Below, one piece after another: positions 1 to 8,108 of a stretch of DNA of 64,000 nucleotides (the first letter of the stretch is position 1; each line of letters opens with the position of its first letter). Made by a program: the position numbers and the translations under genes. The DNA is from Opitutaceae bacterium (GTDB taxonomy: Bacteria; Verrucomicrobiota; Verrucomicrobiia; Opitutales; Opitutaceae): assembly GCA_019634615.1 (NCBI GenBank), contig JAHCAZ010000009.1, positions 55,490-119,489 of the forward strand, in the 5' to 3' direction. Under the pieces are notes generated by a model. It saw only the letters and a list, made by a program, of their open reading frames with translations, was not told the DNA's origin and ran no database searches.

Positions 1-542
1 ACACGTCGCTCATCATCACCTGCTGGGTCCCGCTGGTCGACGCCACCGTCGAGAACGGCTGCATGCAGATCCTTCCGCGCACGCACCAAGGCAAGGTGGT
101 CACCCACCACACCGGCGGCAACGCGGGTTTCCTCGTCATCAAGGACGAGAACCTCCCCGATGACCCGCGCAAGGCCATCACCGCGAGCTGCCCGCGTGGC
201 GGCGTCGTCTTCATGACGAACCGCACGCCGCACTGTTCGACGCCGAACACGTCCGACCACATCCGCTGGAGCGTGGACCTGCGCTACCAGTCGGCCGAGA
301 CGCCCAACAATGTCGGGCTCTGGCCGGAGACGATCGACGCCGAGGGCAAGGCCGACGCCGCCTTCTACGAGAAGGGCAACGTCGCCTGCTACCCGCCCGA
401 GGCCGACTTCCTCGTGCAGAGCCGGAAGCATCCCGAGCAGGTCACCGACTACGCCGAGTACGTCCGCCGCCGCGAGACCTACGACCGCACGCAGCCCAAC
501 TTCTCCGCCTTCCGCCGCTGGCCGGCGAGCGTGGCGAAGTGA
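1..542 (+). CDS. Phytanoyl-CoA dioxygenase (PhyH)-family protein, C-terminal part
   Basis: The reading frame is open from base 3 and its start lies upstream of the window. The visible part has the end of a double-stranded beta-helix fold: an NGCMQILPRTH strand, then a distal His in RTPHCSTP followed by an Arg in HIRWSVDLRYQ, the usual positions of the third Fe ligand and the 2-oxoglutarate-binding Arg in PhyH-type Fe(II)/2OG oxygenases. The proximal HxD pair would lie upstream and cannot be seen. Substrate unknown; in this phylum such genes often sit among carbohydrate genes, and a heparinase-like gene follows. Stop TGA at 540-542. Confidence 0.8.
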   Translation, partial: TSLIITCWVPLVDATVENGCMQILPRTHQGKVVTHHTGGNAGFLVIKDENLPDDPRKAITASCPRGGVVFMTNRTPHCSTPNTSDHIRWSVDLRYQSAETPNNVGLWPETIDAEGKADAAFYEKGNVACYPPEADFLVQSRKHPEQVTDYAEYVRRRETYDRTQPNFSAFRRWPASVAK

Positions 543-567
543 GCGCTCTGGGCGTGCGAGACCCCAT

Positions 568-672
568 GTAGGGGCGCAGCTCGCCTGCGCCCTGGACGTG
601 CCGCATCGGTTCGCTGCACGAATGCGAACTGGGATGTGACCGGTGCAAGGCGCACGCGAGGTGCGCCCCTAC
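568..672. repeat. REP-like hairpin, family A (copy 1)
   Basis: The left arm begins GTAGGGGCGCAGCTCGC and the right arm ends GAGGTGCGCCCCTAC. The outer 24 bases of each arm are near-perfect inverted complements (22 of 24) around a variable centre. The same arms recur at 5391-5529, 6190-6338 and 53165-53243. This copy fills the gap between the PhyH-like gene and the heparinase-like gene. Confidence 0.85.
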
Positions 673-738
673 AGGTAGCTTGAACTCCCGCAGTCCGCGG
701 TTGCCGCATTGGCGACCGCGGCGTAAGCCAGCGGACGT

Positions 739-3030
739 ATGCCCCCGCCGCTGTTCCTCCTCGAACTCAACCCTGCGGAGTCCATCTTCGCGCCGTTTCA
801 TGACGAGCGCATCGCTACGCGGCTTCCATTCAATCTCGAAGGGCGCGCCCCGGGGTTCCGCCACGCGCATTTCTGGGACAGCACCAAGCTGATCTGGGAC
901 AACGCCGCCGCCGGCGACACCGTCGGTGCGATCACGCTCGAGCTGGCCGAACTTCCGCCGCGCTTCGACCAGTTCATCTTCTGCGTCGTCTTGCCGGCGG
1001 AGGTGACGGTGCAGTTCTCCGCCCGCCGTCCGGGGGGCTGGCAGCCGCTGGGCGATCCGATCGTGGGCAAGGGTGCGCGGAGTGAAATCACGCGTGAGAT
1101 CGGGGCGCGCCCCGTGAGCGCCCTGCGCGCCTCGTTCAGCGTCACCGCCGCCGGTCCGGCCATGGTGGGTCTCCACTGGTGGGGCGTGGCCGAGTCGGCG
1201 CTCGTGCGCAGCCTCGTTGCGGCCCGGCCGCAGTACGATGCCAACTGGGATGGGTTGATTTTGCCCCCGGAGCAGTGGGGCGAGGTGAAGTTTGCGCGCG
1301 GGCTCCTGTTCGACGCCGCCGACCTGCCGCGGTTGCGCGCCAAGGCCGAGCGCCCCGTCTGGAAGGCCCACCTGGCCAAGATCGAGGAGCGCGCCCGCGA
1401 GACCCTGGGCCACCGGCCCGAGGCGGACATTGACGAGTATCTGCCCTGGTCGGACTACCGCTACCTGCGCACGCGCGAGCAGGGTCGCGCCACGTGGAAC
1501 GCCGAGCCCGTGCTGTGCGCGTTGATCGGCTTGCTCCGCAACGATCCCGTGCTGATCCGTCATGCGCTCCGGTATCTGATGTGTTTCGTGCACACCCGGA
1601 CCTGGTGCCAGTCGGCCGAGAGCCGCGCCCGCGGGTCCACCTGGGACCAGCGCTGCTTCCTCGAGGAGATGGCCACGACCACGTGCTCGCTGCTCTATGA
1701 TTGGCTGTATTTCGCGCTCACCGACCGGGCGCGCGATCTCGTGCGCACCGCGATCTGGGACAAGGGCCTCAGCGTCCTCCAGCGCGACATGGTGAAGTGG
1801 GAATACGTCTACACCATGAACCAGGGTCCGTGGTTCTGCCGCGCCCGCATCCTCGGTGGCCTGGCGCTGGAGCCGGCCTGGCCGCGGACACGGCCGTACG
1901 TCGAGCAGGCCTTCAAGGACATGCAGGAGGGCATGGAGCATTACCTCATGCCCGACGGCGGCGTGGATGAGGGCGTGGGCTATTTCAGTGTCACGCTCCA
2001 GGCGGTCCTGCCCGGCTTGCTGGCCTACGCGCGGGCGAGTGGACGTCCGCTGCGCGACGTGCTGCCGTCGCGGCTGGCGTTGAGCGGCAAGTTCGTCGCG
2101 GTCATGTCGGCCATGAGCCCCGGCGGCGTGCTGATGGATGGCGACAATTCCAACGACCGCTTCACAGGCGACACCATCGCGATCCTCGCGGGGCTGTTTC
2201 CCGACGATGTGTACCCGCGCATCGCGCAGGCCACGCTCCTGCAATTGCGGGGCGCGACCTATTACCGGCAGTACATGATCGACGGACCGTTTGCCTTCAT
2301 CGCGGCGCCCGACGATCTGCCGGCGCCGGAGTGCATCGTGCCGACCTTCGGCGCCTTGCCGCACACGGGTCAGCTCACCAGCCGTCGCGAGGTGGCGCCG
2401 GGACGCTCGGTGCGCCTGCACCTGAGCGGCTGCAAGGCCCGGGCGAGTCACACGCATTTCGACAAGGGTGCGTTCACGCTCGAGCTCGACGCCACGCCGG
2501 TGCTGATCGATCGCGGTGTCGTGCGCTACGACGACCCGCGCACGCACACGCTCAAGCGCTCGGAACTGCACAACACCGTCACGCCCGTGCTGCCGGACGG
2601 CAGCTACGCGCAACAGCCGCTGCCGGAGGTCGCGATGATCCCGGAAGGCGAGGGTGACGCGCGTCGGCTGCGGGCGCGGATCAATCTCGACCATGTCTGG
2701 CGCGCCGTCGCGGCGACGGCCGGACGCGAGATCGCGTCGGATTCACCTCCGACCTTCACGGTGACCGACCGGCTCACGCTGCTGAAGTCGGGCCCGGTGG
2801 TCTTTCACCTGCACGCGCGCGAACAGTGGAAGATCGACGCCGCAGCCAAGCGGGCGACACTCGAGATCCCGGGCTGGCGGCTGACGCTCGAAGTGCCTTG
2901 GGCGAGCGAACTGCGCCAGTTCCAGGACGGCATCGACCACCGCTACGAGCCGGTCTGGCACCTCGAGTGCGTGGCGGCGCCGGCGAAGGAATTCGCACTG
3001 GCGAGCCGGTTCACCTGCGAGGCGTTGTAG
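739..3030 (+). CDS. Heparinase II/III-family protein
   Basis: 763 aa. An N-terminal beta-rich region (to about residue 180) precedes a GLLFDAADLPRLRAKA motif that opens the alpha/alpha-toroid, and then the C-terminal beta-sandwich signature SHTHFDKGAFTLELDATPV near residue 570, typical of heparinase II/III-like polysaccharide lyases. The motif retains His and Tyr/Asp-type residues of the family, but the substrate cannot be predicted. No clear signal peptide, so it may act in the cytoplasm on oligosaccharides or use another export route. A second family member is at 20505-22439 and shares the FDAADLPR opening. The ATG at 739 follows the family A repeat. Confidence 0.85.
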   Translation: MPPPLFLLELNPAESIFAPFHDERIATRLPFNLEGRAPGFRHAHFWDSTKLIWDNAAAGDTVGAITLELAELPPRFDQFIFCVVLPAEVTVQFSARRPGGWQPLGDPIVGKGARSEITREIGARPVSALRASFSVTAAGPAMVGLHWWGVAESALVRSLVAARPQYDANWDGLILPPEQWGEVKFARGLLFDAADLPRLRAKAERPVWKAHLAKIEERARETLGHRPEADIDEYLPWSDYRYLRTREQGRATWNAEPVLCALIGLLRNDPVLIRHALRYLMCFVHTRTWCQSAESRARGSTWDQRCFLEEMATTTCSLLYDWLYFALTDRARDLVRTAIWDKGLSVLQRDMVKWEYVYTMNQGPWFCRARILGGLALEPAWPRTRPYVEQAFKDMQEGMEHYLMPDGGVDEGVGYFSVTLQAVLPGLLAYARASGRPLRDVLPSRLALSGKFVAVMSAMSPGGVLMDGDNSNDRFTGDTIAILAGLFPDDVYPRIAQATLLQLRGATYYRQYMIDGPFAFIAAPDDLPAPECIVPTFGALPHTGQLTSRREVAPGRSVRLHLSGCKARASHTHFDKGAFTLELDATPVLIDRGVVRYDDPRTHTLKRSELHNTVTPVLPDGSYAQQPLPEVAMIPEGEGDARRLRARINLDHVWRAVAATAGREIASDSPPTFTVTDRLTLLKSGPVVFHLHAREQWKIDAAAKRATLEIPGWRLTLEVPWASELRQFQDGIDHRYEPVWHLECVAAPAKEFALASRFTCEAL

Positions 3031-3150
3031 ATATCTCAATCGATCCTGCTTACAAGCCCCACGGGCCCCCGGGCGCACTCCGGCTAATTCATCGAATATT
3101 CGGCCCTTTAGGTTTGATCCGCCGCCGAACCGGACATCGTTTGGGGCGCC

Positions 3151-3699
3151 ATGCAACGCCTCCTGTTTCTCGCCTGCTTGTTTCTTTTGCCGCTGGGAGT
3201 CACCGCCAGTCCGATTGCCGGGCACTGGCGCTTCGTCCCCGAGCGCAGCACCGACCTCAGCCCCTGGCGGACCTACGACCTGACGATCACGGTCGAGGGC
3301 AACCAGGTTACGCTCGTCCGCGAGCTGGCCGCCGGGCGGCGCACCTTTGCCGACACCACGCGCCTCGACACGACCCTGCCGGTCAATGTCGTGCCGGCAT
3401 CCTACTGGCCCGACAACCGCCACCTTGGCGCCTACATGGGCGGCGACAAAACCCGCCGCGTCCGCTCCGAGTGGATCGACGGCGGTCGGCTCCTGCGCCT
3501 CAGCACCGACGTCACGCTCACGACCCAGCAGGGTGATCGGGCCGTCAACATCCTGAGCGACTACAAGGTCTCCGCCAACGGCGCCCAGCTCACGCTCACC
3601 GAGCTGCGCAGCACGCGCAACCGACCCGTCGTCTACGTCTTCCGGCGTCTCACCGCCGAGGAAATGGCCAAGCCGCAAGCCACCGGCCGCTCCGAGTAA
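3151..3699 (+). CDS. Secreted lipocalin-like protein (paralogue 1)
   Basis: 182 aa with a clear signal peptide (MQRLLFLACLFLLPLGVTAS). The mature part begins IAGHWRFVPERSTDLSPWR and is a run of short beta strands (TYDLTITVEGNQVTLVREL, WIDGGRLLRLSTDV, LTLTELRSTRNRPVVYVFRR), which looks like a small lipocalin or beta-barrel lipid-binding fold. No catalytic residues recognised. It lies 26 bp upstream of a GxGYxYP gene; an evident paralogue at 7513-8052 lies upstream of the second GxGYxYP gene, so the two proteins probably work as a pair at the cell envelope. Function unknown. Confidence 0.8.
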   Translation: MQRLLFLACLFLLPLGVTASPIAGHWRFVPERSTDLSPWRTYDLTITVEGNQVTLVRELAAGRRTFADTTRLDTTLPVNVVPASYWPDNRHLGAYMGGDKTRRVRSEWIDGGRLLRLSTDVTLTTQQGDRAVNILSDYKVSANGAQLTLTELRSTRNRPVVYVFRRLTAEEMAKPQATGRSE

Positions 3700-3725
3700 C
3701 CGTCTCCCCGAACTCCGCATCTCCC

Positions 3726-5387
3726 ATGCAACGCATCCTTTCCGTCCTGCTCGCCCTGGCCACCGTCGCTGCCGCCAGCGTCGTCTCCGCCCAACCTGCC
3801 CCGCGCCGCCAGGAGCGGGCTCCGGCTGAGGCCACGATCATTCCGCTGTCGGAGAACTGGCGCATGGATGGCGACATCCCCGTCAACGTCCTCCTCATCT
3901 CCCTTCAGGGTCTCGCCAACCGCGACTATCCGCGCATCTACCTCGAGTATCCCACGCATTGGCAATGGGAGACGGTGCGCCCGCTCATCGGCTTTATGGA
4001 GCGCCGCCATGGTACCAAGTTCACGCGCCTTGGCCTGAATGACGCGGATGCCGCCCTGGCCAAGTTTGCCCAGCACGCCAAGGGCTACGTCGTCTGGGAC
4101 CGCGAGGTGCGGTCATCGGTCAATGTCGCCTTCACCGCCGCCGGCGTGCTCGATGCCCTGGTCGTGAGCGAGGAGCTCATCCCGCTCGCGGAGAAGCATG
4201 GACTAAAGAAGCTCGAGGACCTGCGCGGGATCTTCCGCGGCAAGTCCGACTTCGAGATCTACTCCTGGGCCGTGGCCAAGTACTGGGACCGCTGCTCCCG
4301 CGACTACTATGCTGTCCTCGGCGGCCACGCGGGCATGGAGATGCAGCCGGGCGTCGCTGACTTCGCCATCATGCAGCGAGCCTTTTGCGCCGACCTTTCG
4401 GCCAACCCCAAGCACCCCGAGGAGTTGGGCCTGCTGCGCTCGCTCCTGAGCAAGCAGAACCCCACGAGCACGGTCATCGGTTGGCACTCGTACGGCAAGG
4501 ACACCGAGGGTCAGCACACGACGCTCACGGGCAACCTCGGCCTCAAAATGGAGGGCCTGCACAACCTGCCCAACGTCTCCTACACCTGCCAGATCCCGCT
4601 CACGCCGGACTTCAAGTTCACCAACAACCACAACGTCGCCCCCGACGCGAAGTTGCAGGCGGAAAAGAAAGTTTACATCGCAGCCCTCGCGACCGACTCG
4701 ATGGGCATCGGCACCTGGACCAAGCCCGGCCGCGGCGAGATCCCCTACGGCTGGCAGGTGCTCATGGGCTGGCTGCGGCTCAATCCCGTGGCGCTGCAAT
4801 TCTTCTATGAGGACAAGTCACCCAACGACTACTTCGTCGGCGGCCTCAGCGGCCCGGGCTACATGTACCCGAAGTCCATCCCGGCCGATAAGTTCCCGCC
4901 CCTGATGAAGGACGCCCGCGAGCTCATGGCGCAGCTCGACCTGCGCGTCATGGAGATCATGGATTACTCCGAGGGCAACCGGCACGTCGGCAACACCGAC
5001 CTGACCAAGGAAGTCGTGGATCGCTACTATCAGGAGTTCCCCGACGCCATCGGCTTCATCAATGGCTACGGCACGGCCCGCACGTTTGACCTGCGCGACG
5101 GCAAGCCGCTGATCAGCTACGACTACTACCTCGACGTGAATCGCCCGGTGGACGAGGCCGCAGCCGATCTTGAGGAGCTCATCCAGCTCAACCCGCAGCG
5201 GCCGTACTTCATGCTCATCCACATCCGCGAGAGCAACACGATCGAGAAGGTGAAGAAGATCATCGACAGTCTCACCGAGCCCGTCGAGGTCGTGCCGGTG
5301 GATGTCTTCCTCAAGCTCGCCGCGAGCGAAAAGACCTACCGCACCCGCTACCAGGAGCCCGGCGACCCGATCGACCACAACCCGTGA
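3726..5387 (+). CDS. GxGYxYP-domain protein (paralogue 1)
   Basis: 553 aa, signal peptide at residues 1-22 or so (ends VVSAQ). The family-naming motif is present as GPGYMYP near residue 375. Other conserved blocks shared with the second copy are YVVWDREVRSS, SANPKHPEEL, IGWHSYGKDTEGQ and FINGYGTARTFDLRDG. GxGYxYP proteins are putative glycoside-hydrolase-like secreted proteins found in Verrucomicrobia, Planctomycetes and Bacteroidetes, with no reaction established to my knowledge. Likely co-transcribed with the lipocalin-like gene 26 bp upstream. Confidence 0.9.
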   Translation: MQRILSVLLALATVAAASVVSAQPAPRRQERAPAEATIIPLSENWRMDGDIPVNVLLISLQGLANRDYPRIYLEYPTHWQWETVRPLIGFMERRHGTKFTRLGLNDADAALAKFAQHAKGYVVWDREVRSSVNVAFTAAGVLDALVVSEELIPLAEKHGLKKLEDLRGIFRGKSDFEIYSWAVAKYWDRCSRDYYAVLGGHAGMEMQPGVADFAIMQRAFCADLSANPKHPEELGLLRSLLSKQNPTSTVIGWHSYGKDTEGQHTTLTGNLGLKMEGLHNLPNVSYTCQIPLTPDFKFTNNHNVAPDAKLQAEKKVYIAALATDSMGIGTWTKPGRGEIPYGWQVLMGWLRLNPVALQFFYEDKSPNDYFVGGLSGPGYMYPKSIPADKFPPLMKDARELMAQLDLRVMEIMDYSEGNRHVGNTDLTKEVVDRYYQEFPDAIGFINGYGTARTFDLRDGKPLISYDYYLDVNRPVDEAAADLEELIQLNPQRPYFMLIHIRESNTIEKVKKIIDSLTEPVEVVPVDVFLKLAASEKTYRTRYQEPGDPIDHNP

Positions 5388-5390
5388 TTT

Positions 5391-5529
5391 GTAGGGGCGC
5401 AGCTCGCCTGCGCCCTCGGCATTCGCCAGCCGTCAGCGTCGCCGTACAAGGTGAGCTTATTACCAATCGGCCCGCGTGAGCTGATGGATTGGGCAGACCT
5501 TTCCGCGCGAACGCGAGGCGTGCCCCTAC
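5391..5529. repeat. REP-like hairpin, family A (copy 2, upstream of RAYT)
   Basis: Left arm starts GTAGGGGCGCAGCTCGCC three bases after the stop of the GxGYxYP gene; right arm ends GCGAGGCGTGCCCCTAC. Arms match family A copy 1. It lies upstream of the REP-associated transposase, with the matching copy 3 immediately downstream. Confidence 0.85.
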
Positions 5530-5602
5530 CGCTAGTGGTGTAATCTCTTTGAAGCGATTCGACGTGGCTTGACGGTACCGTCGCATTGGCTGGGTTCGCA
5601 GG

Positions 5603-6193
5603 ATGCCGCGAGCCGATGGTTACGCACCTGCAGCCGAGCGCCGTTACCGGCTGACGCAACGCCTCCATCTTGGGCGAGTTTCGGCCGAGGGTTCGGTGTA
5701 TTTTCTCACTCTGGTGACAAAGGATCGTGTGCCATGGATGAAGCCACAAACTAATTGTAGCCTTGTTAAGGCGGTGCTCACTCAATGGCAATCTGAGAGA
5801 GACGGGACGATCATCGGGGCGATCGTGATGCCGGATCACCTTCACGCGTTGGTCGAGCTGTCCTCCGCATTGTCTGTAGGTCGATTGGTTGCACGTTGGA
5901 AAACCAAGACGATGGAAGCGACCAATTACGCAGGACGCTGGCAGCGCGATTTTTGGGAACATCGACTGCGGTGTGAAGAGTCGTGGGATGATTTCGGCCT
6001 CTATATGTTTCTCAATCCCTACCGTGCCGGTCTCACCGCTACTGATTGCCAATGGCACGGTTGGTATTGCCCAAATCCATCTCGGTTTGGATTCATGCAG
6101 GCTCTCAAGTCTCCAGGTGTTCCTCCACCGGAATGGATCGGATGGCCTGCCGACCGTTTCCGTTCGCTCGCCATCGGCGAATTCCCTTCGTAG
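5603..6193 (+). CDS. REP-associated tyrosine transposase (RAYT), IS200/Y1-type
   Basis: 196 aa. It shows the RAYT architecture: a YRLTQRLHLG region, then YFLTLVTKDR, the HUH-type metal-binding motif in IVMPDHLHALVEL near residue 73, and a C-terminal catalytic-Tyr region in FGLYMFLNPYRAGL. The size fits the family. These single-strand nucleases recognise and cut REP hairpins. Its TAG stop (6191-6193) lies inside the first bases of the downstream family A element (GTAGGGG), so element and gene are physically fused. GC content is lower than in neighbouring genes by eye, consistent with a mobile origin. Confidence 0.88.
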   Translation: MPRADGYAPAAERRYRLTQRLHLGRVSAEGSVYFLTLVTKDRVPWMKPQTNCSLVKAVLTQWQSERDGTIIGAIVMPDHLHALVELSSALSVGRLVARWKTKTMEATNYAGRWQRDFWEHRLRCEESWDDFGLYMFLNPYRAGLTATDCQWHGWYCPNPSRFGFMQALKSPGVPPPEWIGWPADRFRSLAIGEFPS

Positions 6194-6338
6194 GGGCGCA
6201 ACTTGCCTGCGCCTTCGGCGTCCGCACACGGTCAGCGTCTCTCACGTGACGGACGTCTCGCGTAACGCCAGTGTGAATGAAGATCGGAAGTCGAATGGCC
6301 GGTCGGCATCAACGGGCGCACGCGAGGTGCGCCCCTAC
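6190..6338. repeat. REP-like hairpin, family A (copy 3, downstream of RAYT)
   Basis: Left arm GTAGGGGCGCAACTTGCC overlaps the RAYT stop codon; right arm ends CGCGAGGTGCGCCCCTAC. Nearly complementary arms around about 100 bp of variable spacer. Confidence 0.85.
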
Positions 6339-6346
6339 AGCCGAGC

Positions 6347-6760
6347 CTACTTCATTCCGGTGACTTCCTTCGCCTTCTCTTTCGCCGCCTCGGTGGCCTT
6401 GAGGGTGGCTTCTTTGGTCGCCTCGTAGGCGGCGGCGGATTTTTCCTTCACGACGGCGCCGGTTTCCTTGGCAATTTCCTTGGTCTCAGCGGCGACCTCC
6501 TTGGCGACTTCCTTGGTCGTCTTGGCGGCTTCCTTCGAAACCTCGACGGTCTTCTCGTAGGCCTTGGCGGCGCCTTCCTTGGTGGCCTCGCCGATTTTCA
6601 CGGCCTTGGCCTTCGTGACCTTGGCCGCCTCGGCCGTGACCTCGGCGACCTCGGCGGCGGTTTCCTTGAGGGCGGCCTTGGCTTTTTCGACCTTGCCGGA
6701 TTCCTCGGCGGCGACGGGCAGGATTAGGAGGCAGACCAAGAGGGGGAAGGTGGGCTTCAT
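6347..6760 (-). CDS. Secreted Lys/Ala/Glu-rich helical (LEA-like) protein
   Basis: 137 aa. A signal peptide (MKPTFPLLVCLLILPVAA) is followed by about 115 residues that are almost entirely Ala, Lys, Glu, Thr and Val, in a loose 11-residue periodicity such as KEAAKTTKEVA and KATEAAKEKAK. This composition predicts a long amphipathic helix or coiled coil and resembles late-embryogenesis-abundant or apolipoprotein-like proteins. Start set at the ATG giving the signal peptide; a longer frame upstream lacks one. Divergent from the hemolysin III-like gene (61 bp apart). The role could be stress protection or envelope structure; no function can be assigned. Confidence 0.7.
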   Translation of the reverse strand: MKPTFPLLVCLLILPVAAEESGKVEKAKAALKETAAEVAEVTAEAAKVTKAKAVKIGEATKEGAAKAYEKTVEVSKEAAKTTKEVAKEVAAETKEIAKETGAVVKEKSAAAYEATKEATLKATEAAKEKAKEVTGMK

Positions 6761-6821
6761 GTCCCCAAGCTGCACGGTTCGGGACTTGCCCGCAAGCCGG
6801 CCCCGGCCGATTCTCCCGGCC

Positions 6822-7475
6822 ATGTCCGCCACCGCCGCCGCCTACTCGCCCCGCGAAGAGCTGGCCAACAGCCTGACCCACGGCATTGGCGCTCTCCTGA
6901 GCATCGCGGGCCTGGTCCTGTTGGTGACGTATTCCGCCCTGCGCGGCGATGCCTGGCTGGTCACGAGCTCGGCGATCTTCGGCGCGACGCTGGTCATCCT
7001 CTACACCGCCTCGACGCTTTATCACAGCTTCACCGATGCACAGGTAAAGCGCCTGCTGCAGAAATTCGATCACGCCGGCATCTTCCTGCTCATCGCCGGC
7101 ACCTATACGCCATTCCTGCTCGTGAGCCTGCGCGGGCCCTGGGGCTGGAGCCTCTTTGGCGTCATCTGGGGCCTCGCGGCCGCGGGCGTGGCGATCAAGT
7201 TCTGGTTCGCCGGCCGGTTTCGCGTGGTCTCGACGTTGATCTACATCGGCATGGGCTGGCTGGTGCTGATGGCCGTCAAGCCGCTCTTCCTCGCGGTCCC
7301 ACGCGGCGGCATAGTCCTGCTGGTGGCGGGCGGCCTCTGCTACACCGGCGGCACCGTGTTCTACCTTTGGAAGCGCCTCCCTTATCACCACGCGATCTGG
7401 CACGTGTTCGTGCTGGCCGGCAGCGGTTGCCATTGGGCGGCGGTGTTCGCCTACCTCGTGCCGCCCGCGACCTGA
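6822..7475 (+). CDS. Hemolysin III / PAQR-family membrane protein
   Basis: 217 aa with seven predicted membrane segments. Family signatures are present: the N-terminal EELANSLTHGIGALLS, the YHSF block in ASTLYHSFTDA, DHAGIFLLIAGTYTPF in the middle, and the C-terminal YHHAIWHVFVLAGSGCHW. The His, Ser and Asp residues are the likely metal-dependent hydrolase centre of the CREST/PAQR superfamily. Bacterial members are annotated as hemolysin III, but their physiological role is probably in membrane lipid homeostasis. The frame is open further upstream; the ATG at 6822 gives the normal family N-terminus. Confidence 0.9.
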   Translation: MSATAAAYSPREELANSLTHGIGALLSIAGLVLLVTYSALRGDAWLVTSSAIFGATLVILYTASTLYHSFTDAQVKRLLQKFDHAGIFLLIAGTYTPFLLVSLRGPWGWSLFGVIWGLAAAGVAIKFWFAGRFRVVSTLIYIGMGWLVLMAVKPLFLAVPRGGIVLLVAGGLCYTGGTVFYLWKRLPYHHAIWHVFVLAGSGCHWAAVFAYLVPPAT

Positions 7476-7512
7476 ACCGCCGCCGGGCGCGGGGTCGGCC
7501 CGACTCTCGCCT

Positions 7513-8052
7513 ATGAAAACCATCCGTCGCACCCTGCTTGCCGCCGGGGTGGCCGCCCTGTTGACCGTGGCGCTCGGCGCCGCTGAAACCTCACGCCTGG
7601 CCGGACAATGGAAGATCGACCTTACGCAGAGCACCTCGATCAAGCCCTGGGAGCGCGCCGAACTCACGATCGCCGTGGCTGGCGATGCTGTGGAGATTGT
7701 CCGCCGCCTGCAATGGGGCCCCGACCGCAAGGTCGCCGACACCACCCGCGCCGTCGCCGACGGCCACACGGTCACCGCCAATCCCGTCGAGCACTGGCTC
7801 GATACCTGGTACACGAATGTCTACATCGGCGGAAACAAGCAGAAGCAGGTCACCGCGGCGTGGCTCGATGGCGGTCGCGTGCTGATGCTCGAGTCGACCC
7901 TTGCGCTCGAGGCGCAGCAGGGCGACTACCCGGTACACGTTTATACTGAGTACCGGCTCTCACCCGACGGTGACACGCTCACGCAGTTTGAGCTGCGTTC
8001 GACGCGGGATCAGGCGCTGGTGTACGTCTGGCGACGGCAGTCCGCGGATTGA
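7513..8052 (+). CDS. Secreted lipocalin-like protein (paralogue 2)
   Basis: 179 aa, signal peptide to about residue 23 (ALGAAETS). Clear paralogue of the protein at 3151-3699: LAGQWKIDLTQSTSIKPWE against IAGHWRFVPERSTDLSPWR, AWLDGGRVLMLES against EWIDGGRLLRLST, and FELRSTRDQALVYVWRR against TELRSTRNRPVVYVFRR. Again located directly upstream (56 bp) of a GxGYxYP gene. Function unknown; the conserved pairing suggests a joint role. Confidence 0.8.
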   Translation: MKTIRRTLLAAGVAALLTVALGAAETSRLAGQWKIDLTQSTSIKPWERAELTIAVAGDAVEIVRRLQWGPDRKVADTTRAVADGHTVTANPVEHWLDTWYTNVYIGGNKQKQVTAAWLDGGRVLMLESTLALEAQQGDYPVHVYTEYRLSPDGDTLTQFELRSTRDQALVYVWRRQSAD

Positions 8053-8108
8053 GCCGAACCGGTTGAACCGCGAGGAGGCGCGATGGGACGCGAAGGAGAA
8101 TACGAACC

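Larger units (their letters stand above)
5391..6338 (+). mobile_element. RAYT gene bracketed by family A REP elements
   Basis: The transposase gene at 5603-6193 is flanked on both sides by family A hairpins (5391-5529 and 6190-6338). This is the usual layout for a REP-associated tyrosine transposase and its cognate REP sequences. There is no TnpB partner. The unit sits between the duplicated lipocalin/GxGYxYP cassettes. Confidence 0.75.

Noticed and set aside
442..2694. Very long open frame antisense to the heparinase-like gene
   Set aside because: High-GC sequence leaves long frames open opposite real genes. The product is Arg/Gly/Ala-rich without any family pattern, and the plus-strand gene is clear.
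5391..6338. Complete IS200/IS605 element
   Set aside because: The transposase is RAYT-like, single copy, with REP hairpins and no TnpB or IS ends.
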